From assembly GCA_038323375.1 (NCBI GenBank), contig JBBQGV010000005.1, forward strand, positions 1 through 64,000: 64,000 nucleotides of DNA, in the 5' to 3' direction. This stretch comes from JABWAJ01 sp038323375. Its GTDB lineage: Bacteria; Bacteroidota; Bacteroidia; Chitinophagales; Saprospiraceae. The notes below the pieces were generated by a model. That model saw only the letters and a program-made list of their open reading frames with translations, had not been told where the DNA came from and did not search any database. Numbering within the stretch: position 1 is the first letter of the stretch; every line of letters starts with the position of its first letter. Of this stretch, positions 50,468 through 59,945 are shown piece after piece. A program made the translations under genes and the position numbers.

Positions 50468-51457
50468 ATGAAGAATCGCATTCGCCAATGGCATGCATTG
50501 TGGGATCCGGATCGCTACCATGGCTGGGGCAGAGAACGGCAATATTTTGAAGGCTGGTACTTCAAACTGGTAGATCCCGCCGAACAATACGCCTTTGCAA
50601 TTATTCCCGGAATTGCTATGGGACCTGATGGAAACAATCATGCCTTTATTCAGGTACTCGACGGAAAACGCTGCAAGGCGTCCTATTATGAATTTCCTGT
50701 AAAAGATTTTCGGCCTTCTTCTCAAAAATTTGAGGTGGAAATCGGCAACAACCTTTTTTCCCGGGAGCGTTTGCGACTTGACCTGCCCGAAATTTCCGGA
50801 GAATTGGAAATTGAAAACCCGGTAGCGTGGCCCAAAATGCTTGGCGCACCGGGCGTTATGGGCTGGTATTCTTTTGTACCATTCATGCAGTGTTATCATG
50901 GCGTCGTGAGTCTCCACCACTATTTTCGGGGTAAACTGGAGGTGTATGGCATGACTACGGATTTTACCGGAGGCAAGGGGTACATTGAGAAAGATTGGGG
51001 CCATTCCTTCCCGATGTGCTGGATCTGGACACAATGCAACCATTTCGACGGAATCCTTCCGGTGTCATTAATGGCTTCAGTGGCAAAAATTCCGTGGCTT
51101 GGAAGTTCTTTTGTCGGTTTTATCGTCGGGTTTTTATATGAAGATCAGCTTTATCGTTTCGCAACTTACACCGGGGCGCAAATGAAGACCCGCTTGGATG
51201 GTAATGCCGTATACCTTTCATTTAAAAATAAAAAACAACAACGCCTTGAAATCACGGCGCTTCAGGCAGAAGGCAGCGATTTGCGTTCGCCCTTGTCGGG
51301 CAATATGACCGGAAAGGTGAACGAAAGCATGAAAGCGGTGCTGGAAGTGGTATTGTACGATGGCGACAAGCTGGTCTATTCCGGCACCGGACGCAATGCT
51401 GGCCTGGAATTAGCCGGGCCAGTAGAGTTATTACTATCCGATAGTTGGCGCAGATAA
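50468..51457 (+). CDS. Tocopherol cyclase-like protein
   Basis: A 329-residue protein matching the tocopherol cyclase family (lipocalin-like barrels): WHALWDPDRYHGWGRERQYFEGWYFKLVD, IIPGIAMG, MGWYSFVPFMQCYHGVVSL, GKGYIEKDWGHSFPMCWIW and HFDGILPVSLMASVAKIPW. Plant VTE1 closes the chromanol ring of tocopherol; bacterial members lack the rest of that pathway and probably act on another lipid. No tocopherol genes are nearby, so the enzyme name is by family only. The 3' end overlaps the SulP gene by 24 bases. Confidence 0.85.
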   Translation: MKNRIRQWHALWDPDRYHGWGRERQYFEGWYFKLVDPAEQYAFAIIPGIAMGPDGNNHAFIQVLDGKRCKASYYEFPVKDFRPSSQKFEVEIGNNLFSRERLRLDLPEISGELEIENPVAWPKMLGAPGVMGWYSFVPFMQCYHGVVSLHHYFRGKLEVYGMTTDFTGGKGYIEKDWGHSFPMCWIWTQCNHFDGILPVSLMASVAKIPWLGSSFVGFIVGFLYEDQLYRFATYTGAQMKTRLDGNAVYLSFKNKKQQRLEITALQAEGSDLRSPLSGNMTGKVNESMKAVLEVVLYDGDKLVYSGTGRNAGLELAGPVELLLSDSWRR

Positions 51458-53221
51458 TTTTGTGTCTGGTTGTTCCTGCTTGTCGGCAAAAGCCTGGCAT
51501 TCCCGGAATACCCGAGCCGGACAAGTGAGGCAAACACGGTGGTCTAAGTGCGTATAAATTTCGGCAATCGCCTCGCGTTTGGTGGACCAGAAATGGTCGT
51601 CGCCGATTTCCTTTTTATATCCGCCCTTTTCGAGCACGTCTTGGGCGATGATTTTGAGGTTGCAAACGTATAGGCCGCCGCCTTTTTCTTTCCACCGCCG
51701 CGCTTCTTCCGCCAGCCATTCAGCGCCGGCAAGTCCTACGAAGTTGACGCCTTCAGCTAAGATGAGGCAAAATTTTTCAGGACCTTTGTATAAATCGTCG
51801 AACAGCTCTGAAATATGCTCGATGCTGCCGTAAAAAATTGAACCGTCTATGCGCACCATCTTCAATTGGGGACATTCGCGTAAGCCTTTTTTACGAATAA
51901 TGTACTTCAGGCGGTAGTTGTCTTCCGGGTCTGGTGCCATTATGGCCATGTGCGGATGCGTGGTTTTGTATAGGAAATACCCCAGCGAGGTCATGGTGCC
52001 CAGCAGAATGGCAAATTCGAGGTCAAGCAGCAAGGTTGAAAAAAAAGTGACCGCAAGCACAGAGGTCTCTAGGCGGCTGGATTTTAAAATTTTGCGTATT
52101 TTTTTAAAATCTATCAGGTTGTAGGATACCAGCAGAATGATGCCGCCCATCGCCGGAATGGGAAGATAAGCGGCGAATGGAGCAACGAGCAACAAAATTG
52201 CAAGCAGGATAGCTGCGGCAAAAATTGCCGACATGGGCGTGCGGGCACCGGCCTGGTAGTTGATTCCGGAGCGGGTAAAAGATCCCGAACCTGCATAGGC
52301 CGAAAAAAAACTGCCGACGATATTGGACAAACCCTGCCCGATAAATTCCCGGTTGCTGTCAATGCGCTGGCGCGACTGCAATGCGATACTTTTACTAATG
52401 GCAATGGCTTCGATCAAACCCAACAGCGCGACCGCAAATGCATTGGGCATGAGTTGTTTGATCCGTTCGTAATTGAATTGAATGCCGTGAAACTGGGGTA
52501 AGGCGCTTGATATTTCGCCAATTGTTTTAATGCCCACCGCTTCTCCGCCCAGAAAATAAGCCAAGATGCTTCCCAACACCATTGCAATGAGCATGTACGG
52601 CGATTTTGGAAAAAAACGCCTGAACAGCAGCGCGATTGTCAGGGTCGCCAGCGCAACGGAAAGCACATAAAGATTGGTCTCGCTGATGTGAAGGGCTAAT
52701 TTCTGCCAGGTACCGATAAAAGAAGTTCCGGCCCCAAGGTCAATGCCTAAAAGGTGCTTTAACTGGCTGTTGGCGATCAGGAAGGCAGCGCCGGCAGTGA
52801 AGCCTACTACAACGGTATGGGAAACGAAATTGACCAATAAGCCCATCCGCGCCAAGCCAAAACCCAACTGGATGAACCCAACCAAAAGTGTCAACAGCAG
52901 AGCCAGCCCGATGTACTCCGCCGTGCCAGGTTGTGCAAACTGGCTGATGGCTGCAAAAACAGTAAGTGAAATGGCGGTCGTTGGACCTGAAATAAGGTGG
53001 AGTGAAGAACCAAACAGGGCAGCTACAACAGCCGTAACCATAGCGGTGTAAAGGCCGAAAGCAGGCGGCAAACCGGCAATGATTGCGAAAGCTACCCCCT
53101 GGGGCAAAACAATGATCGCTCCGGTTAATCCCGCCATCAGATCAACACGCAGGCTTTCCCGATTGACTAAGGGCCACCAGCGCGGATAAGGCGCTACATC
53201 TTTTAAATAGGCTTTGAACAT
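51434..53221 (-). CDS. SulP family anion transporter with STAS domain
   Basis: A 595-residue SLC26/SulP transporter. About 12-14 helices occupy residues 20-430 with the family signature GLTGAIIVLPQGVAFAIIAGLPPAFGLYTAM and STAS domain from about 450 (VRIDGSIFYGSIEHISELFDDL, FVGLAGAEWLAEEARRW). The C-terminus adds a short Cys-rich tail (VCLTCPARVFREC). Sulfate, bicarbonate or other anions are possible. ATG at 53221 is preferred over GTG at 53230. Confidence 0.92.
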   Translation of the reverse strand: MFKAYLKDVAPYPRWWPLVNRESLRVDLMAGLTGAIIVLPQGVAFAIIAGLPPAFGLYTAMVTAVVAALFGSSLHLISGPTTAISLTVFAAISQFAQPGTAEYIGLALLLTLLVGFIQLGFGLARMGLLVNFVSHTVVVGFTAGAAFLIANSQLKHLLGIDLGAGTSFIGTWQKLALHISETNLYVLSVALATLTIALLFRRFFPKSPYMLIAMVLGSILAYFLGGEAVGIKTIGEISSALPQFHGIQFNYERIKQLMPNAFAVALLGLIEAIAISKSIALQSRQRIDSNREFIGQGLSNIVGSFFSAYAGSGSFTRSGINYQAGARTPMSAIFAAAILLAILLLVAPFAAYLPIPAMGGIILLVSYNLIDFKKIRKILKSSRLETSVLAVTFFSTLLLDLEFAILLGTMTSLGYFLYKTTHPHMAIMAPDPEDNYRLKYIIRKKGLRECPQLKMVRIDGSIFYGSIEHISELFDDLYKGPEKFCLILAEGVNFVGLAGAEWLAEEARRWKEKGGGLYVCNLKIIAQDVLEKGGYKKEIGDDHFWSTKREAIAEIYTHLDHRVCLTCPARVFRECQAFADKQEQPDTKLSAPTIG

Positions 53222-53308
53222 TTCGCGCACAAGTTTAGCACGCGGTAAAATTAATCAGTTGATCGGGGGCGCAATGTGATTTTTGTCACCAAAACACCCC
53301 CGATCAAT

Positions 53309-54859
53309 TCAATTTAATCGAATTTCGTCTTCATTTTCATCAAAAAAGCAATACTTGTTCAACGGGAAATCCGAATTGGCGCGAATAGCGATCCACTTGT
53401 AATGCTCAAAAAACCATTTGATGCGGATGCTGGGGAAACCTTGCCTCAGATAAGCCGCCACATAAGGGTGTACATGCAACGTGAGTTTCGATTTCAGCCG
53501 CGAACCGAGGATGAAATTCATGTCGCGTACGATTTCGTCCATCACGAGGATGGAAGCGTTGATCTTGCCGGTGCCGTTGCAGGTTGGGCAAACCTCGGAT
53601 GTATTGATTTTTACTTCTGGGCGCACCCGTTGGCGCGTAATTTGCATCAACCCAAACTTGCTCAGGGGCAGGATGGTATGTTGTGCGCGATCTTTTTTCA
53701 TGAATTGCTTCATCGCCTGGACCAGCGTTTTTTTGTGTTCCAGGTTTTTCATATCAATGAAGTCAATGATAATGATCCCGCCAATGTCGCGCAGGCGCAT
53801 TTGCCGGGCGATTTCCTCTGCCGCTTCCATGTTGACTTTCAGCACCGAGTCGTCCTGACCGCTCCCCACCTTATGACCGCTGTTTACGTCCACCACGTGC
53901 ATGGCCTCGGTGTGTTCCACCACTAAGTAAGCCCCGCTCGGCATGGTTGCTGTTTTGCCAAACGAAGATTTGATTTGACGGGTGATGCCGTAAACCTCGA
54001 AAATTGGTTTATTCGAGGATTTGTGCAGGGAGACAATTTTGACCTGATCCGGGGAAATGGAATAGAGGTAGTTCTTAATGTTTTGGTAGAGGTCTTTGTC
54101 GTTGACGACGATCTTGTTGAACGAATCGGTCAGCAGATCGCGCAGGATACTGGAGGTTTTATCGAGTTCGCTGAGCAATTTAATCGGGGCTTCCGCTTTA
54201 TGCAATTGCTTGAAAATATCTTCCCAGCGCTCCATCATGAAGCTGAGTTCTTCGTGCAGGTCAGCGGATTTTTTACCTTCGGCAGCGGTGCGGACAATGA
54301 CCCCGAAGTTTTTCGGTTTGATGCTTTCCACTAACGCGTGCAGGCGTTTGCGCTCTTCCGAATTGGCTATTTTTTTGGAAACGGCAATGATGTCGTTAAA
54401 TGGCGTGAGCACCAGATAACGTCCGGGGATGGTCATTTCGCAACTCAGGCGCGGGCCTTTGGTGGAAATGGGTTCTTTCAGCACCTGCACCAGAATTTGT
54501 TGCCTTTTGGCCAGCACCTGGTCTATTTTCCCCGTTTTAACAATTTCCGGTTCTAATTTGAACTGGTCCAGTCGGTGCGAATTGATGGAACCGGAAATGG
54601 CTCCGCCCGTATATTTCGCAAGGGAACGCAGTTTTGGCCCAAGGTCTGTGTAATGTAAAAATGCGTCTTTTTTGTGCCCAATATCTACGAAGGCCGCATT
54701 AAGGCCTGGCATAAGTCGTTTGATCCTGCCCAGAAAGATGTCGCCAACCGTGAAGTTGTTGTTCGTTTTTTGGTAATGGAGTTCTACTAGCTTACCATCT
54801 TCCAGCAGGGCTATTTCGACTTCTGTGGGCGTAGAATTAATGATGAGTTCTTTTTCCAC
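53309..54859 (-). CDS. rng: Ribonuclease G/E
   Basis: A 516-residue endoribonuclease processing rRNA and mRNA. The N-terminal S1 domain (GDIFLGRIKRLMPGLNAAFVDIG, AFLHYTDL) is followed by an RNase H-like and DNase I-like catalytic core (MEAAEEIARQMRLRDIGGIIIIDFIDM) with its Mg-binding acidic residues, and the zinc-link CPTCNGTG. GTG at 54859 is the likely start (VEKELIINSTPTE); 19 codons further upstream do not resemble the family. The C-terminal degradosome scaffold of RNase E is absent. Confidence 0.93.
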   Translation of the reverse strand: MEKELIINSTPTEVEIALLEDGKLVELHYQKTNNNFTVGDIFLGRIKRLMPGLNAAFVDIGHKKDAFLHYTDLGPKLRSLAKYTGGAISGSINSHRLDQFKLEPEIVKTGKIDQVLAKRQQILVQVLKEPISTKGPRLSCEMTIPGRYLVLTPFNDIIAVSKKIANSEERKRLHALVESIKPKNFGVIVRTAAEGKKSADLHEELSFMMERWEDIFKQLHKAEAPIKLLSELDKTSSILRDLLTDSFNKIVVNDKDLYQNIKNYLYSISPDQVKIVSLHKSSNKPIFEVYGITRQIKSSFGKTATMPSGAYLVVEHTEAMHVVDVNSGHKVGSGQDDSVLKVNMEAAEEIARQMRLRDIGGIIIIDFIDMKNLEHKKTLVQAMKQFMKKDRAQHTILPLSKFGLMQITRQRVRPEVKINTSEVCPTCNGTGKINASILVMDEIVRDMNFILGSRLKSKLTLHVHPYVAAYLRQGFPSIRIKWFFEHYKWIAIRANSDFPLNKYCFFDENEDEIRLN

Positions 54860-54988
54860 AGGGAAAATTAGTTTACACACCCAACATGGTTCCAGCGGGA
54901 GGAGAGATAAAGGCAATTTTCCAAAAAAGCCAGCGCAAAGGAAAAACCAGAGGCAGCCCTTTTTATTCGGTGCTTATAAACAATAACG

Positions 54989-55021
54989 GCTCGCAGTGTA
55001 CAAACAAGGCACACTGCGAGC
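54989..55021. terminator. Hairpin between the small basic protein gene and rng
   Basis: GCTCGCAGTGT (54989-54999) pairs perfectly with ACACTGCGAGC (55011-55021) around 11 bases. It follows the stop of the 30-residue gene on the minus strand and is moderately T-rich after the stem. Confidence 0.6.
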
Positions 55022-55076
55022 AGTAATAGAAATAACCTTTATTTCCCCAGGGTCTGATACCCAGAGGATGTCGTGA

Positions 55077-55169
55077 TTATTTCTTCTTCTTATGGCGGTT
55101 CTTACGCAGCCTTTTTTTGCGTTTGTGCGTGGCAATTTTATGCCGTTTACGCTTTTTTCCACAAGGCAT
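55077..55169 (-). CDS. 30-residue basic protein (AURKAIP1/COX24, mS38-like)
   Basis: An ATG at 55169 opens a 30-codon frame that begins MPCGKKRKRHKIATHKRKKR and continues with Arg, Lys and His to a TAA at 55077. It matches the tiny Bacteroidota proteins annotated as AURKAIP1/COX24 (DUF1713) domain proteins, related to the C-terminus of mitochondrial ribosomal protein mS38. Binding to the small ribosomal subunit is likely by homology. About two thirds of the residues are basic. Confidence 0.85.
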   Translation of the reverse strand: MPCGKKRKRHKIATHKRKKRLRKNRHKKKK

Positions 55170-55305
55170 GTTCGTTTCTTTTTTTTCGCCGAAGCAGCTG
55201 CTTTTTTCCTTAAAAGCCCTTCCCTAAAAAGGAGATGGCTTCAAAATGGAACTAAGCGCCGAACGGTGTCGGTGAACAAATAGGTTCGTTCCTGTTATAA
55301 ATTCC

Positions 55306-56097
55306 TCACCGCGCCTGTAGCGCGCGACATTTTTCCAGGTATTGTTGTGCCTCAACGGGCTTTTTCAGGGCTTCGTAAACCGTTGCCAAAAGACAATTGC
55401 TACTGACATTTTCCGGCTCTGTTGCAATGGCTTTTTCCAAGCGCGCCAAAGCGCGGTCGAATTGGCTTGTTTTGATCGCTAAGCGCGCCAGGCTATTCAA
55501 AACCAAAACATTTTCAGGTTGCTCACGGTTCAAATCAAGCAGCATCATCGGACCTTTCATCTCTTGGCCGGCTGGCGGAAATTCGGCATAACTCAGCGCA
55601 AGGTTCACTTTATGGACAACACTTTCCGGGTTAAGGGAGATGGCGTTTTCAAATGCCGTAACCGCTCTTTTGCTGCAAAACTCGCGGATAATGTCATCTT
55701 TTGCATCCTGCACACAAATCGCATACGTCGTTCCGGCAATAGACCAGGTTTCTTCCGAGTTCGTCAATTCGGCAACATTCTGGGCGTAATGCCCTGCAAT
55801 GGCCGGATGTCCGAATTCGTACCACTTTCCTGAAAGCTGTTTCAGCACATTTACCTTTGCCGAGTCAGGACTTGCTTTTTCGAGTTGCTCCTCCAGCGTC
55901 AGTACAAATGTATTCTGTGCGTCAGAGATGGCGCTTCTCGCGTCTCTCAACAGCAGGTTGATGTCTGTTTTTTCAGAAGACAATGCCCTCGACTTTTCGG
56001 AGCGTTGAATATCTTTTGTTTTGGTATCACAACCAAAATACATGACAAATAACAATAATGCAGTTGAAAAAACCGCCGTGATTTGTAATTTTGTCAT
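55306..56097 (-). CDS. TPR-containing lipoprotein
   Basis: A 263-residue lipoprotein (Cys23 in MYFGC). Residues 90-260 carry tetratricopeptide repeats, for example AVTAFENAISLNPESVVHKVNLALSYAE, NVLVLNSLARLAIKT and RALARLEKAIATEPENVSSNCLLATVYEAL. TPR proteins mediate protein contacts; this one would act on the periplasmic side. It lies 37 bases downstream of the HU gene on the same strand, so it may share its transcript. Confidence 0.87.
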   Translation of the reverse strand: MTKLQITAVFSTALLLFVMYFGCDTKTKDIQRSEKSRALSSEKTDINLLLRDARSAISDAQNTFVLTLEEQLEKASPDSAKVNVLKQLSGKWYEFGHPAIAGHYAQNVAELTNSEETWSIAGTTYAICVQDAKDDIIREFCSKRAVTAFENAISLNPESVVHKVNLALSYAEFPPAGQEMKGPMMLLDLNREQPENVLVLNSLARLAIKTSQFDRALARLEKAIATEPENVSSNCLLATVYEALKKPVEAQQYLEKCRALQAR

Positions 56098-56134
56098 GGA
56101 GCGCTTTTGAGTTATCTTTTATGCCGCAAGGCAA

Positions 56135-56446
56135 TCAGTCTTGACCATCATCTTCTGGCAACGAAGTAACGTTTCCTTTTACCTGCTCAACAAAAACTTT
56201 TGCTGGTTTGAAAGCCGGGATAAAGTGCTCCGGAATTTCAATTGCTTTGTTTTTCTTGATGTGGCGACCGATTTTTTTAGCTCTTTTTTTGATGATAAAG
56301 GAGCCGAAACCGCGTACATACACATTCTCCCCGCTGGAGAGGGAACCTTTCACTTCCTTAAAGAAAGTTTCTAAAGTGACCAATACATCTACCTTAGGAA
56401 CTCCCGTTTTTTCGGAAATAGCTGTGACTAAATCAGCTTTTCTCAT
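56135..56446 (-). CDS. HU/IHF family DNA-binding protein
   Basis: A 103-residue nucleoid protein: MRKADLVTAISEKTGVPKVD, then the beta-arm region GENVYVRGFGSFIIKKRAKKIGRH, and PAFKPAKVFVEQV. A short acidic tail (LPEDDGQD) extends past the usual 90 residues. It bends and compacts DNA. The 309-base region upstream (56447-56755) is shared with yicC and carries promoters for both directions. Confidence 0.95.
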   Translation of the reverse strand: MRKADLVTAISEKTGVPKVDVLVTLETFFKEVKGSLSSGENVYVRGFGSFIIKKRAKKIGRHIKKNKAIEIPEHFIPAFKPAKVFVEQVKGNVTSLPEDDGQD

Positions 56447-56682
56447 CGTTATGGACTGGTTTATAATTAGTTATAATCAAAATGCTTTTTAAAACGAGTG
56501 GCAAATATCGCAATTTTTTCGTTTCGGAAAAATAAAAGTTACTTTAATTTTCATTAATAGTCAATCTTTTAGCTTTAAGCCTGCTTTCGCCAGGTGGATG
56601 GAAGGTATCTATTCCAGCCATTCAAACAGAACCTTTCCATGATACGATCTGGTATATTGTCTCATCTGCGTCGGAATAATTT

Positions 56683-56690
56683 TATCTTTG
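56683..56690 (+). promoter_or_regulatory. TATCTTTG -7 element of the yicC-gmk-apaG operon
   Basis: A consensus -7 match; transcription would start near 56696, 60 bases before the yicC ATG. The remaining part of 56447-56755 holds an A+T-rich upstream region of the HU gene and no other recognisable element. Confidence 0.5.
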
Positions 56691-56755
56691 CACTTCTTTT
56701 TAAAATAATTCTCTGACTACCATGGGGTTGGTTCGGGAATCAAACCTGCTTTATT

Positions 56756-57628
56756 ATGCTGCTTTCAATGACCGGTTACGGGCGCGTATCGCAATCTTAC
56801 AGAGATAAAACCATCCTGGTAGAAATCAGATCGCTCAACAGCAAGTTTACCGATCTGAGGTTAAAGATCCCGAGCAACTACCGTGAAAAAGACACTGAAC
56901 TGCGCAAAATCACACTCGAACGCTTAGAGCGTGGAAAAATTGACATGCTCATTGAAGTGAAATCTGTGGCGGGCGGCGATGGTTTCGGTCTAAACAAACC
57001 TTTGTTCCGGCGATATTACGAAGAGCTGTCTGCCTTAGCCGGCGAATTGAAAATTGATAAAGGCGATATCATTCAAACCATTCTGCGCATCCAAAACGTG
57101 GTGTCTTCCGAGGAAGACACCATTGATGAGGAAGAATGGGCGGAGGTACTCAATGTTTTAGACAAAGCAACCCGACAACTTACGGATTATCGCCGTACCG
57201 AAGGAAAGGCGATGGAAGACGATATGAGGGTTCGGGTGAATAACATCCTCGGCTACTTGGCGGGTATTGATCCTTTTGAGCAGGATCGCATTCCAATTTT
57301 GCGGCAACGCCTGCACCAAAACCTTGAAGAGCACCTCGGTAAAGACAAAATAGATGAAAGTCGTTTTGAGCAGGAAATTCTGTTCTACCTCGAAAAAATG
57401 GACATTACCGAAGAGAAAGTTCGACTGGAGCAGCATTGCAAATACTATTTGGAAGAAATGGGCGGCAAGACTTCTCAGGGTCGCAAATTGAGTTTCATCA
57501 GTCAGGAAATCGGACGGGAAATTAATACACTGGGTGCCAAAGCTTATTCATCTGATATTCAACGCTTAGTGGTGGGTATGAAAGATGAGTTGGAGAAAAT
57601 TAAAGAGCAGGTTGCCAACTTAGTGTAG
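56756..57628 (+). CDS. yicC: YicC family endoribonuclease
   Basis: A 290-residue protein that opens LLSMTGYGRVSQSYRDKT, with EIRSLNSKFTDLRLKIP, and ends with the DUF1732 region DITEEKVRLEQHCKYYLEEM, GRKLSFISQEIGREINTLGAKAY and KDELEKIKEQVANL. YicC proteins are divalent-metal-dependent endoribonucleases implicated in small RNA turnover. The pairing with gmk 65 bases downstream is widely conserved. Confidence 0.95.
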   Translation: MLLSMTGYGRVSQSYRDKTILVEIRSLNSKFTDLRLKIPSNYREKDTELRKITLERLERGKIDMLIEVKSVAGGDGFGLNKPLFRRYYEELSALAGELKIDKGDIIQTILRIQNVVSSEEDTIDEEEWAEVLNVLDKATRQLTDYRRTEGKAMEDDMRVRVNNILGYLAGIDPFEQDRIPILRQRLHQNLEEHLGKDKIDESRFEQEILFYLEKMDITEEKVRLEQHCKYYLEEMGGKTSQGRKLSFISQEIGREINTLGAKAYSSDIQRLVVGMKDELEKIKEQVANLV

Positions 57629-57693
57629 GTCTTTCCATCAGCCTTTCACGGTAACCAATAACCAGTAACTAATAACCGTTAATCCCGCGTTCT

Positions 57694-58257
57694 GTGAGCA
57701 AATTATTAATCGTAACGGCGCCTTCCGGTGCAGGAAAAACGACAATCGTACGCTATCTTTTGCAACATTTTAGTAACTTGGCCTTTTCAGTTTCGGCTAC
57801 GACCCGGGAGCGGCGTGCCCATGAAGTGGACGGAGTGGATTACCATTTCATCTCTGTAGAAGATTTCAAAGCCCGCATTGAGGCCGGTGCGTTTGCAGAA
57901 TGGGAAGAGGTTTACGAAAATCAGTTCTACGGGACATTGCGGAGTGAGATTGAGCGGCTGTGGGCTGAAGGCCGGGATATTATTTTTGACATTGACGTCC
58001 GTGGCGCGGTCAATCTTAAAAACAGCTTCCCGGAACAAGCGCTTACGATCTTCGTGAAACCGCCGTCGCCGGAAGTTTTGTTTGAACGCCTGCGCCAGCG
58101 ACGCACCGAAAGTGAAGAAAGCCTGCGCAAACGAATCGCCCGCGCTTCTGATGAACTGACCTGGGAAAACAAATTCGATGTCGTATTAGTTAACGATGTA
58201 TTGGAACGTGTGCTGGCAGAAGCCAAAGCTGTGGCTGCCAGTTTTCTAAACCAATAA
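57694..58257 (+). CDS. gmk: Guanylate kinase
   Basis: A 187-residue GMP kinase: P-loop APSGAGKT (9-16), the GMP-binding segment SATTRERRAHEVDGVDYHF, EWEEVYENQFYGT and FDIDVRGAVNLK. The start is GTG at 57694 (no nearby ATG gives the P-loop at the usual distance). It lies between yicC and apaG, with apaG starting two bases after the stop. Confidence 0.96.
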   Translation: MSKLLIVTAPSGAGKTTIVRYLLQHFSNLAFSVSATTRERRAHEVDGVDYHFISVEDFKARIEAGAFAEWEEVYENQFYGTLRSEIERLWAEGRDIIFDIDVRGAVNLKNSFPEQALTIFVKPPSPEVLFERLRQRRTESEESLRKRIARASDELTWENKFDVVLVNDVLERVLAEAKAVAASFLNQ

Positions 58258-58259
58258 TT

Positions 58260-58646
58260 ATGGAGACGCTCATAACCAATGGCATCAAAGTCAGCGCTGA
58301 ACCTTTCTATCAGGAAAGTTATTCCAAGCCTTTGGAAATGAAATTCGTATTTGCCTACCGCATCACCATAGAGAATCTGGGAACCGAAACAGCACAACTC
58401 CTTCGCCGGCATTGGCACATCGTTGAAGCGACGGGCATTGCGCGTGAGGTGGAAGGCGAAGGCGTCGTCGGTCAGCAACCGGTTTTGGAACCCGGCGCAA
58501 AACACCAGTACGTTTCCTGGTGCCCGATTCCTACTGAAATTGGCAAAATGTTCGGCGTTTTTTTGTTTGAAAGAAAATCAGATGGCACCAATTTTGAGGT
58601 TCAAATTCCTGAATTTCAACTACTTGCTCCTTTTAAACTGAACTAA
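58260..58646 (+). CDS. apaG: ApaG domain protein
   Basis: A 128-residue fibronectin-like protein of the ApaG family: ITNGIKVSAEPFYQESYSKP, FVFAYRITIENLGTETAQLL, HWHIVEATG, GEGVVGQQPVLEPG and YVSWCPIPTEIGKMFG. The function is uncertain (cobalt/magnesium phenotype in Salmonella). It ends in a 4-base overlap with the convergent GGGPS gene. Confidence 0.95.
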   Translation: METLITNGIKVSAEPFYQESYSKPLEMKFVFAYRITIENLGTETAQLLRRHWHIVEATGIAREVEGEGVVGQQPVLEPGAKHQYVSWCPIPTEIGKMFGVFLFERKSDGTNFEVQIPEFQLLAPFKLN

Positions 58647-59404
58647 CTTACTTTTGTCACGCTGCCGGAATGTACCGCCGCAGCAACTTCCAGCAAGAGT
58701 GCTGGTGTAGACTCCAGGGCATTTCCCACCACGATCATATCGGCACCTGCACGGGCATCGGCATAAGCTTTTTCCGGCGTACGGATGCCGCCGCCAACGA
58801 TGAGTGGCGTTCTAATCGCACTGCTTACCGAATGGATCATGCGTTCGCTTACAGGAATGCGGGCACCGCTGCCTGCGTCTAAATAAGTGAGTTTAAGTCC
58901 CAGCATTTCTCCGGCCATTGCCGTGCAAAGAGCGATGTCTTCCTTATTGGCGGGGATGGGCGTGGTATTGCTCATATAGGACACAGAGGTTGGAACGCCC
59001 CCATCTATCAGGATATATGCGGTTGGGATGATTTCCAGGCCGCTTTGCTTCAGAAATGGTGCGGCAATCACATGCTGGCCGATCAGCAATTCGGGGTTTC
59101 GCCCCGAGATCAGGGAGAGTAGCAAAATGCCATCGGCCAGGCCACTGAGTTGCAGGCTGCTGCCGGGGAATAAAGCCACCGGAATGTTGCAGGTCTCTTT
59201 AATGCGCCGGATGCAGGCATCCAGACGGTTATGAACCAATAAACTCCCGCCGACTAAAAACAAATCAGTTGAGGCAGACATCGCCAGGTCAAGCAATTTG
59301 TCGAGGTTGTCATCTGCTGTTTTATCCGGATCAATGAGCACGGCAAAAAGCTTTTCTCCTTTCTTTTTCGCTTCTACAATGGTCTGATAAATCATATCGG
59401 GCAT
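58643..59404 (-). CDS. Geranylgeranylglyceryl/heptaprenylglyceryl phosphate synthase
   Basis: A 253-residue TIM-barrel prenyltransferase of the PcrB/GGGPS family: LFAVLIDPDKTADD, LVGGSLLVHNRLD, LFPGSSLQLSGLADGILLLSLISGRNPELLIGQH, TYLDAGSGARIPVS and IVGGGIRTPEKAYADARAGADMIVVGNAL. It joins a polyprenyl diphosphate to glycerol-1-phosphate. Bacteroidota carry group II members whose lipid product in vivo is unclear. The leucine-rich product-length region is of the longer-chain type. Confidence 0.92.
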   Translation of the reverse strand: MPDMIYQTIVEAKKKGEKLFAVLIDPDKTADDNLDKLLDLAMSASTDLFLVGGSLLVHNRLDACIRRIKETCNIPVALFPGSSLQLSGLADGILLLSLISGRNPELLIGQHVIAAPFLKQSGLEIIPTAYILIDGGVPTSVSYMSNTTPIPANKEDIALCTAMAGEMLGLKLTYLDAGSGARIPVSERMIHSVSSAIRTPLIVGGGIRTPEKAYADARAGADMIVVGNALESTPALLLEVAAAVHSGSVTKVS

Positions 59405-59453
59405 TTTGCAGCGATAAAGATAAGGTTATTGGCTGTATTTTGGCGGGGTTGTG

Positions 59454-59945
59454 TCAGAACAGGCTGCCCTGGCGGGCAAAAGACTGCGGGTTTTCAAGCT
59501 CCAGCAGGCGGCGCTTCATGTCGAGACCGTAAAAGTAACCCTGGAGGTCGCCGCTTTTCCCTATGACGCGATGACAGGGGACAATAATGGCAATCGGGTT
59601 GTTGCGATTGGCCAATCCAACGGCGCGGACGGCATCGGGCGAGCCGATTTTTTCAGCAATAGCCGAATAACTGGTCGTGTGGCCATAAGGGATTTCGAGC
59701 AAAGCGCGCCACACGGATTTGTAGAAATCAGTGGCACCACCCCAGTCTAAAGGAAGGTCGAACCCCTGGCGCCTGCCTTCAAAATACGCCTGTAATTGTC
59801 GAACACATTCCTCGACAACCGGGTGCAAATCAGTGGTTTCAAAAGCAGGAGCTTCGTCTTTCCAGTGAACCGACTGAACCCCCAGCATACTTCCTTTGAT
59901 TTCGAACCAACCGAAGGCGGTTTTGCAGAATGTTGTTGACAGCAT
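59454..59945 (-). CDS. Methylated-DNA-protein cysteine methyltransferase
   Basis: A 163-residue O6-alkylguanine transferase of the Ogt type: the acceptor Cys124 lies in IVPCHRVIGKSGDLQGYFYG, preceded by the helix-turn-helix and Asn hinge RAVGLANRNNPIAII. The N-terminal domain is short (from MLSTTFCKTAFGWFEI). ATG at 59945 is preferred; 22 codons upstream are unlike the family. It directly reverses alkylation damage. It is divergent from the ABC transporter pair. Confidence 0.93.
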   Translation of the reverse strand: MLSTTFCKTAFGWFEIKGSMLGVQSVHWKDEAPAFETTDLHPVVEECVRQLQAYFEGRRQGFDLPLDWGGATDFYKSVWRALLEIPYGHTTSYSAIAEKIGSPDAVRAVGLANRNNPIAIIVPCHRVIGKSGDLQGYFYGLDMKRRLLELENPQSFARQGSLF

